Positions 43,584-52,108 of a stretch of DNA of 64,000 nucleotides are shown piece by piece. Under the pieces are notes generated by a model. The model was given only the letters and a program-made list of their open reading frames with translations. It ran no database searches and was not told where the DNA came from. The first letter of the stretch is position 1, and each line of letters opens with the position of its first letter. Both the position numbers and the translations under genes were made by a program. The stretch is from contig CP051231.1 of the NCBI GenBank assembly GCA_017792405.1, positions 3,604,062 through 3,668,061 on the forward strand, in the 5' to 3' direction. Origin of the DNA: Oceanicola sp. (GTDB lineage Bacteria > Pseudomonadota > Alphaproteobacteria > Rhodobacterales > Rhodobacteraceae).

Positions 43584-44627
43584 ATGAGATTTGCAGCGGT
43601 TATCGCGGCGGTCGCCGGGCTTGGCCTCGGCACCGCTACGGCACAGGATTTTTCTGACGACGGCAGCGCCTCGCCCTTCGCATGGGCCGAAAGTGGCGAG
43701 AAGGCGGAGTATCTTGAGGAGAAGGCCAGCGAAGACAGCGGATCGCGCGTGATCGGTGGCGAAGTGGCCGCTGACGGCGCGTGGCCTTGGCAGGTGGCCC
43801 TGATGATCAAGGGCAAGGGCATAACGCCTGACGCCCATTTTTGCGGTGGCTCGCTGGTTCTGGACCAGTGGGTGCTGACCGCGGCGCATTGTGTGCACAT
43901 GCAGGACCCGCAGGGCCAGTACCGTGATATCAACCCAGCTGCGATCCAGGTGCTTGCGGGCACCAACCAGATTGCCGAAGGCAAGGGCGACCTGATCGAC
44001 GTGGCCGCGCTCTACCGCTTCCCCGGCTATATCGGCGGCGTATTCGACAATGACATCGCGCTGCTGAAGCTCTCCCGCGCGCCGCAGGTGCCCTATGAGA
44101 CGGTGAAAATCCCCGATGCCGAGCTGGGCGACCTTCTGGAGCAGCCGGGTGTGACCACCACCGTCACTGGTTGGGGCCTGATTGACGGCGGCGAGCATCC
44201 GCAGGACATGCGCCAAGCCGATATTCAGATGCTCCCCCGGGACGCCTGCAACCAGGCTCTGATGGAGGCCCGCGCCGAGGTGGCTGCCAAGGGCTTTGTC
44301 TTTGCCGCAAAGACCTTTGGCCTAACGCCCGATGATGCGCAGGGCGCGTGGGAAGAACTGGTGAAGCGTGCGCCGATCCCGATCTCGGAGAACATGATCT
44401 GCTCTGGCACCTACGAGGGTGGAAAGACTGCCTGTTCTGGCGACAGCGGCGGCCCGCTGGTGGTCAAGGTCAATGACGAGGGCCTCTACATTCAGGCAGG
44501 TGTTGTGAGCTGGGGTCTCTCCGGTGAGGGCGGCAAGAGCTGCAACGAGCAGGCGAAATTCTCTGCCTACACCCGCACCGCGAACTACGTGGACTGGCTG
44601 AACGGCATCATTTCCGCAAACCCGTAA
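43584..44627 (+). CDS. Secreted trypsin-like serine protease (S1 family)
   Basis: 347-residue precursor with signal peptide (cleavage near ATAQ, 21) and a 35-residue propeptide ending SGSR before the zymogen-type new N-terminus VIGGE (from 56). The catalytic triad is complete: His102 in LTAAHC, Asp157 in DNDIALL and Ser288 in GDSGGPL. The residue six before the active serine (chymotrypsin position 189) is Thr282 rather than Asp, so Lys/Arg cleavage is not expected. A 40-residue insert (about 225-265) lies in the 170-loop. It follows the caspase-like gene by 16 bp and is ended by a terminator. Confidence 0.92.
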   Translation: MRFAAVIAAVAGLGLGTATAQDFSDDGSASPFAWAESGEKAEYLEEKASEDSGSRVIGGEVAADGAWPWQVALMIKGKGITPDAHFCGGSLVLDQWVLTAAHCVHMQDPQGQYRDINPAAIQVLAGTNQIAEGKGDLIDVAALYRFPGYIGGVFDNDIALLKLSRAPQVPYETVKIPDAELGDLLEQPGVTTTVTGWGLIDGGEHPQDMRQADIQMLPRDACNQALMEARAEVAAKGFVFAAKTFGLTPDDAQGAWEELVKRAPIPISENMICSGTYEGGKTACSGDSGGPLVVKVNDEGLYIQAGVVSWGLSGEGGKSCNEQAKFSAYTRTANYVDWLNGIISANP

Positions 44628-44648
44628 CACCGGCGACATTCACACCAG

Positions 44649-44682
44649 AAGGGCGGCCGGCTCACCCCGCGCCGCCCTTTTT
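44649..44682 (+). terminator. Intrinsic terminator after the trypsin-like gene
   Basis: AAGGGCGGC (44649-44657) pairs perfectly with GCCGCCCTT (44671-44679) and is followed by further T residues. It ends the caspase-trypsin transcript. Confidence 0.9.
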
Positions 44683-44765
44683 CATGGGGTTTTCACACCG
44701 CCTCCATCGCGACGGCTGCTAGGCTTAGCGAAAGCTTGCCCAACCCCGCAACGGAGGCGCACGCC

Positions 44766-45254
44766 ATGACGCACACGCTCGATATCCAACAACCCCGGCC
44801 TTTCGACCTCGTTGGCGACACGATCCTGATCGCCGGTAACGCCACTGCCTTTGAAGGCACGCTGACGATCCATGTCAGCGAGGGGCATGATGAGTACTCC
44901 AGCTTCACACAGGTCGGTTCACTCGGACTTCGACAGTTTCAGGGCTCCATCGAAATTCCGGCGACCAACTCCTTCCAACTCAACCGCCTGTTTCTGACGC
45001 TGGCGGATGATACCGGAAACGAAAACGGACCGTCGGTGACCATCCCCGTGCTCTTTGGCCCCCGCATCCTGTCCGGCTACCGGGGCTGGCAACCCTATAC
45101 CGTTCAACCGGGAGACACCCTCTCGAGTATCGCACAATCGCAATACGGCAATGGGAACTTCCAACCGATCTTCGAGGCCAATCAACACGTGCTGGCCAGC
45201 CCGAACCTGATCTTTCCGGGCCAGGTCCTGCGGATTCCGCGGGACGATATCTGA
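44766..45254 (+). CDS. Gmad2 and LysM domain protein
   Basis: 162-residue protein with a Gmad2 immunoglobulin-like domain (about 8-100: IQQPRPFDLVGDTILIAGNA, then EGTLTIHVSEG) and a C-terminal LysM domain (about 108-160: YTVQPGDTLSSIAQSQYGN, then ILRIP-type end seen here as VLRIPRDD). LysM binds peptidoglycan; Gmad2 was first described in spore germination proteins, but the pairing is common in non-sporing bacteria. No signal peptide is seen, so localisation is puzzling. The ATG at 44766 has GGAGG upstream; ten more in-frame codons exist before it. Confidence 0.85.
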   Translation: MTHTLDIQQPRPFDLVGDTILIAGNATAFEGTLTIHVSEGHDEYSSFTQVGSLGLRQFQGSIEIPATNSFQLNRLFLTLADDTGNENGPSVTIPVLFGPRILSGYRGWQPYTVQPGDTLSSIAQSQYGNGNFQPIFEANQHVLASPNLIFPGQVLRIPRDDI

Positions 45255-45260
45255 GGACGG

Positions 45261-45647
45261 TCAGCCCTCCGGATAGGCCTTCCGGCAGGCGGCGACTTGT
45301 GACCTTGCCTCACGCTCCAACTGGTCGCGTTTGACGATCATGTTGCGCAATTTTTGCTGTTCGGCGGCTGGATCGATCGCGACTTGCTTGGTGCGGTAGC
45401 GGGTTTCGGGGCGGTGGCACCAGACGGCCTCCACCGGGCCGTCACCGGAGCGGGCGCAGATCTGGTAGCGCGTGGTCACGTAGGACTCCCGCTCAATCGC
45501 ATAGCCACGGCTGACATTAGCCTGTGTCTCCGCGATCAGCTTGTTCATCACCCGCAGATCCTTGGTTGCCCGTGCCTCGCAGGCCTCGCGCGGGGTAGCG
45601 CAGGCGGTGACGAGGGGGATGAGGAGCAGAGGCAGAAAATGCCGCAT
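45261..45647 (-). CDS. Small putative lipoprotein
   Basis: Function unknown. From the ATG at 45647 the 128-residue product has a lipoprotein signal (LLLIPLVTAC, Cys near 16), then a Cys/Arg-rich mature part and a helical C-terminal segment (AAEQQKLRNMIVKRDQLEREA) likely to form a coiled coil. It is convergent with the LysM gene (stop-to-stop 6 bp) and divergent from hemF. The frame is open to 45743, but that would overlap hemF. Confidence 0.72.
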   Translation of the reverse strand: MRHFLPLLLIPLVTACATPREACEARATKDLRVMNKLIAETQANVSRGYAIERESYVTTRYQICARSGDGPVEAVWCHRPETRYRTKQVAIDPAAEQQKLRNMIVKRDQLEREARSQVAACRKAYPEG

Positions 45648-45729
45648 CGGGCGTCCTTTCAATGGCTTGGCCCCCTGTTTAGGGTCGCCGCGCGGATTCG
45701 CCAAATCACGATATGCGGGGAGGGCCGGA

Positions 45730-46608
45730 ATGAGCGACGCCATGGAAGACCAGAAATTGCGCGCGGCAGCGTGGTTCCGCAGCCTGCGTGACGAGATCGT
45801 GGCCGCCTTCGAAGGGCTGGAGGACAGCTTCGATGGTGAAGGGGACGCCGGGCGGTTTGAAGTGACGACGACTAAGCGCAGCGCTGAAGATGGCTCCGAT
45901 GCCGGGGGCGGGCTGATGAGCGTGATGCGCGGCGGAGGGGTCTTTGAGAAGGTGGGGGTGAACGTGTCGGAGGTGTTCGGCGCGCTAGGCGAAGCTGCGC
46001 AGAAAGCAATGGCCGCCCGCGGGGTGCCCGGCGTAGACGAAGATCCCCGCTTCTGGGCCTCTGGGATCAGCCTTGTCGCCCATATGCAAAACCCCCATGT
46101 GCCTGCCGTTCACATGAATACACGGATGTTTTGGACCCCTACGGCCTGGTGGTTCGGCGGCGGCTCCGACTTGAACCCTTGCATCGAATACGACGAAGAC
46201 ACGGCGCATTTTCACGGACAGCAGAAAGCGCATCTCGATCCACACGGGTCGGAGCTTTACCCCGAGCTGAAGGCCTGGGCGGATGAATACTTCTTCATCC
46301 CTCACCGTGGCCGGGCGCGTGGGGTTGGCGGCATCTTCATGGATGACCGCAACACTGGTGATTGGGAGGCGGATTTTGCCCTGACCCAAGATATCGGGCG
46401 GGCCTTTCTGCCAGCTTACGTGCCGCTGGTCGAAAAGCGCCGCGGTCAAGCTTGGGGGGCAGCTGAGAAGGACGCGCAGTTGGTTCATCGTGGGCTATAT
46501 GCGGAGTACAACCTCGTCTACGACCGGGGCACCAAGTTTGGTCTGGCCACGGGGCATGACGCGAATGCCGTGCTGATGAGCCTGCCACCGATGGCGAAGT
46601 GGGTCTGA
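45730..46608 (+). CDS. hemF: Oxygen-dependent coproporphyrinogen III oxidase
   Basis: Aerobic haem synthesis enzyme, cytoplasmic homodimer. The 292-residue product has the signature regions VGVNVSEVFG, then PAVHMNTRMFW, then WWFGGGSDLNP, then GIFMDDR and YNLVYDRGTKFGL near the C-terminus. The ATG at 45730 has GGGCCGGA upstream; earlier in-frame codons run into the divergent lipoprotein gene. Single-gene transcript, with a DMT transporter 94 bp downstream. Confidence 0.97.
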   Translation: MSDAMEDQKLRAAAWFRSLRDEIVAAFEGLEDSFDGEGDAGRFEVTTTKRSAEDGSDAGGGLMSVMRGGGVFEKVGVNVSEVFGALGEAAQKAMAARGVPGVDEDPRFWASGISLVAHMQNPHVPAVHMNTRMFWTPTAWWFGGGSDLNPCIEYDEDTAHFHGQQKAHLDPHGSELYPELKAWADEYFFIPHRGRARGVGGIFMDDRNTGDWEADFALTQDIGRAFLPAYVPLVEKRRGQAWGAAEKDAQLVHRGLYAEYNLVYDRGTKFGLATGHDANAVLMSLPPMAKWV

Positions 46609-46702
46609 TCCGGGCGGCTTCCGCACATGCGGCCCTGAAATGCTACCCCTTGACCCTACCTGCCAGCCGGGCAACTTGCCCCGACACTACCGCGAGGCCC
46701 TG

Positions 46703-47578
46703 ATGCCCCTCTCCTCCAACGCCCAGGGTGCACTCTGGATGACGGCCTCAATGGCCGGATTTGCCGTCGAAGACGCCTTCATCAAATCCGCCGCCGGGGC
46801 GGTGCCGGTTGGGCAGGTATTGGCCACCTTCGGGCTCATCGGCACGTCGATCTTCGCGGTCTTGTGCCTCCGCCGGGGCGAGCGGCTAGTCCATCCGGCT
46901 CTATTCTCGCGCCCCATGGCGGTGCGCTGCGGGTTCGAGATGGTTGGACGAGTTTTCTACACACTCGCCATTGCGCTCACGCCGCTCTCCACAGCATCGG
47001 CGATCCTGCAGGCTGCGCCACTGGTGGTGGCGCTCGGCGCGATGACCGTTTTGCGGGAGCCGGTCAGCCCGGCCCGGTGGTTGGCAATTGTCGTGGGCTT
47101 CGCAGGCGTATTACTGGTGCTCCGCCCCGGCCTTGCCGGGTTCGACATGTTGGCAATCCTCTCGGTGCTCGGCATGATCGGTTTCGCCGGGCGCGACCTC
47201 GCCACCCGCGCCGCTCCGCCTGTACTCTCTCACGTTCAACTCAGCCTCTACGGTTGTGCTATCCTGATCCCGGCGGGGTTGGTTATCCTCGCTTTCCAAA
47301 CCACGCCGGTGGTCCCCTCCGGCACGGATGCCCTGCGCATTCTCGCCGCATCTCTTGCGGGGGCCTCGGCCTATTATGCGCTGACCATCGCCATGCGTAC
47401 GGGCGATGTGGGCGTGGTTGCGCCCTTCCGATACACCCGGCTGGTGGTGGCCATGATCTTGGCTGCGCTTTTCTTTGGCGAGCGGCCCGACACCGCCACG
47501 CTGGCAGGATCTGCCATTATCGTGGGCGCAGGCTTGATTGCGCTGGCCACGGGCCGCAGGCTGCGCGTGCGCGCATGA
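46703..47578 (+). CDS. DMT-superfamily (EamA) transporter
   Basis: Inner-membrane exporter/importer of the drug-metabolite family. The 291-residue product shows ten hydrophobic helices in two EamA repeats. The motif region TPLSTASAILQAAPLVVALGA closes helix 3-4 of the first repeat, and RYTRLVVAMILAALFFGERP is the equivalent in the second. The ATG at 46703 is used; 21 upstream in-frame codons are polar and unlikely. The substrate cannot be told. Confidence 0.87.
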   Translation: MPLSSNAQGALWMTASMAGFAVEDAFIKSAAGAVPVGQVLATFGLIGTSIFAVLCLRRGERLVHPALFSRPMAVRCGFEMVGRVFYTLAIALTPLSTASAILQAAPLVVALGAMTVLREPVSPARWLAIVVGFAGVLLVLRPGLAGFDMLAILSVLGMIGFAGRDLATRAAPPVLSHVQLSLYGCAILIPAGLVILAFQTTPVVPSGTDALRILAASLAGASAYYALTIAMRTGDVGVVAPFRYTRLVVAMILAALFFGERPDTATLAGSAIIVGAGLIALATGRRLRVRA

Positions 47579-47669
47579 GTTTCGCGGTGCACGCTGGGAT
47601 CGAGGATTGACTTGGCGAAAGGCGGCAAGCGAAAAATCTTTCGCGTAGTCCCAAGGATTGACGCGCCGC

Positions 47670-48233
47670 ATGCGTCTGACCAACGGTATGCGCATGTCGG
47701 TGTCCGATCATTCTCTCGCACTCGCCGCCGCTGGCGGTGACAGGGAGGCTTTTGCCTCGCTGCTGGCGCGGCATTACGACAGGCTCTTCGCCTTCGCCTT
47801 TCGGCTGACCGGGGCCCGTGCGGAGGCAGAAGACCTGACGCAAGACATCTGCCTTGCTCTGCCTGCCAAATTGGCCCGCTACGAGGGCCGGGCGGCCTTT
47901 ACGACATGGCTCTACCGGGTGGCGGTGAACGCGGCACATGATCGACGGCGGCGCGCTGCAACGCACGCCCGGGCCGCCGAGGGGTGGGGTGACTGGGAGC
48001 AGGCACGACAGGCCGAAATGGCCGAAACCGCCGAGGCGGTGGATTGGCTCACCGCCACGCTCCGCGCCTTGCCACCCGAGCTGCGCGACACCTGCGCACT
48101 CGTGCTGGGCGAGGATATGACACAAAGCCAGGCCGGCGAAGTTCTGGGCGTAAGCGAGGGCACAATCGCCTGGCGCATGTCGGAGGTCAAAAAGCGCCTC
48201 CGCGCCGTGGCAACCGAGGAAAGAGCGTCATGA
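47670..48233 (+). CDS. ECF-type RNA polymerase sigma factor
   Basis: Two-domain sigma-70 family factor, about 187 residues. Region 2 (LARHYDRLFAFAFRLTG, then AEDLTQDICLAL, then FTTWLYRVAVNAAHDRRRR) and region 4 (LRALPPELRDTCALVLGEDMTQSQAGEVLGVSEGTIAWRM, cited in part) are clear. Three in-frame ATGs compete (47670, 47688, 47694); the third gives the usual family start but has no ribosome-binding site, while AAGGA precedes the first. The stop overlaps the VWA gene start (ATGA). It likely directs genes controlled by that membrane partner. Confidence 0.9.
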   Translation: MRLTNGMRMSVSDHSLALAAAGGDREAFASLLARHYDRLFAFAFRLTGARAEAEDLTQDICLALPAKLARYEGRAAFTTWLYRVAVNAAHDRRRRAATHARAAEGWGDWEQARQAEMAETAEAVDWLTATLRALPPELRDTCALVLGEDMTQSQAGEVLGVSEGTIAWRMSEVKKRLRAVATEERAS

Positions 48234-50362
48234 CTGACGAATTCGACAAGCTGAAAGCCGCGATGAAATCCGGCCCGCCCCCCCCTGACCCGGGGGCGAA
48301 AAAGGCCACGTTGGCGCTTGCCATGCAGGCCTTCGAAGACCAGCGCGAGGAAAATGCGGCATTGCGCCAAGGATCGGCAGCCGAAGCCCGTCCCACTCCT
48401 GAAAGCCCCCGAAAGGCGGGGCTGATGCAAGGAGTGAGAGAGATGTTTTTGAAGCTGAGCACCAAGGCCGGGCTCGCCGCCACTACGGGAATCGTTGCCG
48501 CCGGGCTGGCGGCGGTTGTGATTATCCCGCAGATGAATGAGGGCGGCGCGCCAGAGGTCGTGACGGTCAGCGAGGGCCCCACCGATACGTCTGTTGAGCC
48601 GAAGGTTCGTGAGCAGGACGAGTCCGCGTCCGAACAGCAGGTGGCCCGTCAGGAAGTAGTCGCCGCAGATGAGACGCGCGCCGACGATGGCGCCGCCGGC
48701 GGAGCTGCCGCTACTGAAGCCGTCGAAGCGCTCACGGAAAGCGAGGCTCCTATGGAAGCGGACGCGATGGCCGATGTCGCCGCCGAGCCGGCACCCGCGC
48801 CTTCGGTCGCACCGCGCACCGCAACTGTCGCGCGCAAGCGCTCCGCCACCGCAGGCGCCGCCAACGACGGCACCCTCGGTCGCATCGCCGGAACCTTCGC
48901 GCCGCCGCGACCAGATGAGGGCACGGTAGCCCGCACGGCACCCGATACCGAGGCGTACCCGGAGGCCGAGAGCAATCCTGTGAAAGTGGCCTCCGAGGAG
49001 CCAGTCTCGACCTTCTCGATTGACGTGGACACGGCCAGCTACTCGGTCGTGCGCTCCTCGCTCAACGCTGGGCAGATGCCGCCCGCCGATGCTGTGCGGG
49101 TGGAGGAAATGATCAACTATTTCCCCTATGACTACGCTGCTCCAGAGGCGGATGATCCTGCGCCGTTCAAGCCCACCGTTGTGGTTTCGGAGACCCCATG
49201 GAACCCGGATACCCAGCTTGTGACCGTGGCCATTCAGGGCGAGATGCCGGTTGTCGAAGACCGCCCGCCGTTGAACCTTGTGTTCCTTGTGGACTCGTCT
49301 GGCTCGATGTCGGACGCGAACAAGCTGCCCCTGCTCAAGCAGTCACTCCGGTTGATGCTGCCCGAATTGCGCCCCGAGGATCAGGTGGCCATCGTGGCCT
49401 ATGCAGGCTCGTCCGGACTGGTCCTGCCCCCGACGCCGGCCGGGGACCGCGCCAAGATCCTTGCTGCGCTCGACAACATTGGCGCGGGCGGTTCCACCGC
49501 TGGAGCGGCCGGGCTGGAACAAGCCTATGCAGTGGCTGAGGAGATGACCGAAGAGGGTGAAGTTTCTCGCGTTCTGCTGGCCACTGATGGCGACTTCAAT
49601 GTGGGCCTGTCCTCGCCCGACGAGATGAAGGATTTCATCGAAAAGAAGCGCGAGAGCGGCACTTTCCTCTCCGTTCTCGGTTTTGGGCGGGGCAACCTGA
49701 ACGATGCGCTGATGCAATCTCTGGCACAGAACGGCAATGGACAGGCCGCCTATATCGACACGCTGAACGAGGCGCGCAAGGTGCTGGTCGATCAGCTCAC
49801 TGGTGCGCTCTTTCCGATCGCATCTGACGTTAAGATCCAAGTGGAGTTCAACCCTGCCGAGGTCGCCGAGTACCGGCTGATCGGCTATGAAACCCGCGCC
49901 TTGAAGCGTGAGGACTTCAACAACGACAGGGTAGATGCGGGCGAGATCGGCGCAGGCCACTCGGTTACGGCGATCTACGAGATCACCCCGGTCGGCTCCC
50001 CCGCCGTGCTGAACGACCCTCTGCGCTACGGGTCGGCCGATGCATCTGTTGCTCCTGCGCAGGCCGAGCAAGACAGCCCTGAGTTGGCCTTCCTGCGGAT
50101 GCGCTGGAAGGAGCCGGGTGAGAGTGAGAGCGAATTGCTGGAGTTTCCGATCACCGAGGGTATGGGCGATGCCACCAGTGAGACCCGCTTCGCCGCTGCC
50201 ATTGCCGGGTTCGGCCAACTATTGAAAGGCTCCGATTACCTTGGAGACTGGAGCTACGCAGAGGCCATCGAACTGACCAACGGGGCCAAGGGCGAGGACG
50301 AGTTCGGTTACCGTGCCGAGGCGGTGAACCTCATGCGTCTAGCCGATAGCCTCTCCCGCTGA
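48230..50362 (+). CDS. YfbK-like von Willebrand factor A protein with N-terminal cytosolic domain, possible anti-sigma factor
   Basis: 710 residues. There is a cytosolic N-terminal segment (1-78, with TDEFDKLKAAMKSGPPPPDP), one membrane helix (about 79-100) and a disordered acidic Ala/Glu/Pro linker (to about 240). Then come the vWF_A N-terminal domain (STFSIDVDTASYSVVRSSL), the VWA domain with MIDAS motif DSSGSMS at 355-361, and a YfbK C-terminal DUF3520-like domain (from about 525, AEYRLIGYETRALKREDFNNDRVDAGEIGAGH in part). Topology puts VWA in the periplasm. The gene overlaps the ECF sigma gene by 4 bp. Such pairs occur widely; the N-terminal segment is in the right place to be the anti-sigma part, but no ASD zinc motif is visible. 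Confidence 0.88.
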   Translation: MTDEFDKLKAAMKSGPPPPDPGAKKATLALAMQAFEDQREENAALRQGSAAEARPTPESPRKAGLMQGVREMFLKLSTKAGLAATTGIVAAGLAAVVIIPQMNEGGAPEVVTVSEGPTDTSVEPKVREQDESASEQQVARQEVVAADETRADDGAAGGAAATEAVEALTESEAPMEADAMADVAAEPAPAPSVAPRTATVARKRSATAGAANDGTLGRIAGTFAPPRPDEGTVARTAPDTEAYPEAESNPVKVASEEPVSTFSIDVDTASYSVVRSSLNAGQMPPADAVRVEEMINYFPYDYAAPEADDPAPFKPTVVVSETPWNPDTQLVTVAIQGEMPVVEDRPPLNLVFLVDSSGSMSDANKLPLLKQSLRLMLPELRPEDQVAIVAYAGSSGLVLPPTPAGDRAKILAALDNIGAGGSTAGAAGLEQAYAVAEEMTEEGEVSRVLLATDGDFNVGLSSPDEMKDFIEKKRESGTFLSVLGFGRGNLNDALMQSLAQNGNGQAAYIDTLNEARKVLVDQLTGALFPIASDVKIQVEFNPAEVAEYRLIGYETRALKREDFNNDRVDAGEIGAGHSVTAIYEITPVGSPAVLNDPLRYGSADASVAPAQAEQDSPELAFLRMRWKEPGESESELLEFPITEGMGDATSETRFAAAIAGFGQLLKGSDYLGDWSYAEAIELTNGAKGEDEFGYRAEAVNLMRLADSLSR

Positions 50363-50446
50363 ATTCCGCACTGTCGCGGTTCGGTCGAGTGGCGCTGGTG
50401 CAGGCCGTCAGCCAGCCGAGCAGAGCCTGAGTTTCCGCAAATCAAC

Positions 50447-50472
50447 GGCCCCGGCATGTCCCTGCCGGGGCC
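50447..50472. other. Perfect 10-bp hairpin downstream of the VWA gene
   Basis: GGCCCCGGCA pairs with TGCCGGGGCC over a 6-nt loop. It may stop readthrough from the VWA gene (85 bp away), but has no T tract on either strand. Confidence 0.45.
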
Positions 50473-50542
50473 ACTTCTGTGCGATCTATCCATCGCTACA
50501 TCTGTGGGTTGACTCGAAACAAATCGGGTTGCTAGATTTCGT

Positions 50543-50606
50543 GTGCCGAAGCGGCCATTCCCCAATATCAAGTGGGGGAGCATCCCAGGCAGGCACGCTT
50601 CGGCAC
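50543..50606. other. Nested inverted-repeat element in the VWA/flavoprotein convergent gap, candidate structured RNA or terminator
   Basis: Outer arms GTGCCGAAGCG (50543-50553) and CGCTTCGGCAC (50596-50606) are perfect 11-bp complements. Inside, GCC (50554-50556) can pair with GGC (50588-50590), and TCCCC (50559-50563) with GGGGA (50575-50579), giving a three-tier 64-nt fold. On the minus strand it lies 20 bases after the flavoprotein stop. Flanking DNA is AT-richer than its surroundings. No known class is recognised; a REP-like dispersed element is the main alternative. Confidence 0.55.
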
Positions 50607-50626
50607 GACACCCCAAAATCTTGAAT

Positions 50627-51781
50627 CTATCCGAGGTATTGCAGCGCATGTCGCCCCGCCCAGCGCCCCGTTGCGAGGCAACCGGTGAGCAAGTAGCCAC
50701 CTGTGGGGGCCTCCCAATCGAGCATTTCACCGGCGACGAAGACGCCCGGCCTTGCCCGCAGCATCATTCCGTCATCCACCGCCGCGCGAGTTACGCCTCC
50801 GGCGACCGAAATCGCTTCATCAAGCGGGCGTGGGCCATTGTGGCGAATGGGCAGGGCCTTGAGCAGAGTGGCCAAAGCCGCGCCCTCCGGTAGAGGGCGC
50901 CCGAATTCCATAACCAAGGCCCGCGCGACAGGAGTCAGACCGAAGCGTTTGCGCAGGCGGTTGCCGATGCTCTCCTTGCCACCTTTGGCCAGCTGCCCGG
51001 CAACATATTCGACACTCAAATCCGGCAGCAGATCGAGCAACAGCGGCGCACCATCGCGCATTGCGGCTGACACCTCGTAGATCCCGCCGCCTTCGAGCCC
51101 ACGCTGCGATATGACGAACTCTCCGCGGCTCTGCGATGGTCCGGCTGTCAATCGCGCTCCCTTCACCGGGCTACCAAAATGCGGCGTCATGTGGGGCGAC
51201 CAATTATTTTCGAACCCCATGTTCGCTGGCCGAAACGGGGCAAGCTCAATGCCCTCGGCTGCCAGCAAGCCTGCCCATGCGCCGTCCGAGCCAAGCCTTG
51301 CCCAACTCGCTCCGCCCAGTGCGAGAATCGTTACTCCGGGCTTAACAGTTTGCGCACCCTCCGGTGTGTCAAAGGCGGCTGCCTCGCTTTCCCAGCCGCG
51401 CCAGCGCCAACGGGTCCGCACCTCTGCATGCGAAAGGCGCCCCATCCACGCGCGTAGCAGCGGCGACGCTTTCATCGCTTCGGGAAAGACACGCCCAGTC
51501 GAGCCCACGAAGGTAGGCTGCCCCAGCCCCTCTGCCCATTCGCGCACTTCTGCTGGTCCGAAGGCCGCGATCACCGGCGCAAGCCAGTCGGTGCCATAAG
51601 CCGCCCCAAAGCCCGCCTCCTCCTTGGTCAGGTTCAGTCCCGACTTGCCAGCCATAAGAAGCTTGCGCCCGACCGAGGGTTTGGCCTCTGCCAGCAGCAC
51701 GCTCTTGCCAGCCGCAACCAAAACTTCCGCCGCTGCAAGCCCGGCAGGGCCGCCTCCGATCACCAATGCATCCGTTGTCAC
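50627..51781 (-). CDS. BaiN/RdsA-type (HI0933 family) FAD-dependent flavoprotein
   Basis: NAD(P)/FAD-dependent oxidoreductase-like protein, 384 residues. It has an N-terminal FAD dinucleotide motif (VIGGGPAGLAAAEVL), then GRKLLMAGKSGLNLT, GSTGRVFPE and the late PGVFVAGEMLDWEAPTGGY followed by GCLATGRWAG. Members include bile-acid dehydratase BaiN and proteins of unknown role; this subgroup (TIGR03862-like) has no proven substrate. GTG at 51781 is chosen for the GGGAGG five bases upstream. The HNH gene diverges 27 bp away. Confidence 0.86.
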   Translation of the reverse strand: MTTDALVIGGGPAGLAAAEVLVAAGKSVLLAEAKPSVGRKLLMAGKSGLNLTKEEAGFGAAYGTDWLAPVIAAFGPAEVREWAEGLGQPTFVGSTGRVFPEAMKASPLLRAWMGRLSHAEVRTRWRWRGWESEAAAFDTPEGAQTVKPGVTILALGGASWARLGSDGAWAGLLAAEGIELAPFRPANMGFENNWSPHMTPHFGSPVKGARLTAGPSQSRGEFVISQRGLEGGGIYEVSAAMRDGAPLLLDLLPDLSVEYVAGQLAKGGKESIGNRLRKRFGLTPVARALVMEFGRPLPEGAALATLLKALPIRHNGPRPLDEAISVAGGVTRAAVDDGMMLRARPGVFVAGEMLDWEAPTGGYLLTGCLATGRWAGRHALQYLG

Positions 51782-51808
51782 GCCAGCCTCCCGGCCCATC
51801 TATGCCTC

Positions 51809-52108
51809 ATGGACGATACGCCGCCCATCTGCCCGCTATGCCACCGGCCAATCCCGCCCGGCGTTCCGCAGAGCCGCCACCACCTGATCCCGCGTCTGCG
51901 GGGCGGAAAGGGCGGTGAAACGGTGCAGCTCCACCACATTTGCCACAAGGAAATCCACGCCACGCTGACGGAGACAGAGCTCGCTCGCGACTATGCAACC
52001 CCCGGCGCCTTGCGCGCCCATCCGCGTCTAGCCGCTTTCATCACATGGGTGGCCAAACGCCCACCTGAGTTCAACCCTAAGACGGCAGGTCCACGTCGGC
52101 GGAGATGA
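51809..52108 (+). CDS. Small HNH-endonuclease-like protein
   Basis: 99-residue stand-alone HNH protein with zinc-type layout: CPLC near residue 8, then SRHHLIPRLRGGKGG (histidine doublet of the beta-beta-alpha metal fold), LHHICHKEIHA and a basic C-terminal tail RRRR. It lacks an attached DNA-binding domain. Related short HNH proteins occur in phage and in roseobacter cores, without known target. Its end overlaps the convergent hydratase gene by 32 bp. No ribosome-binding site is obvious. Confidence 0.82.
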   Translation: MDDTPPICPLCHRPIPPGVPQSRHHLIPRLRGGKGGETVQLHHICHKEIHATLTETELARDYATPGALRAHPRLAAFITWVAKRPPEFNPKTAGPRRRR

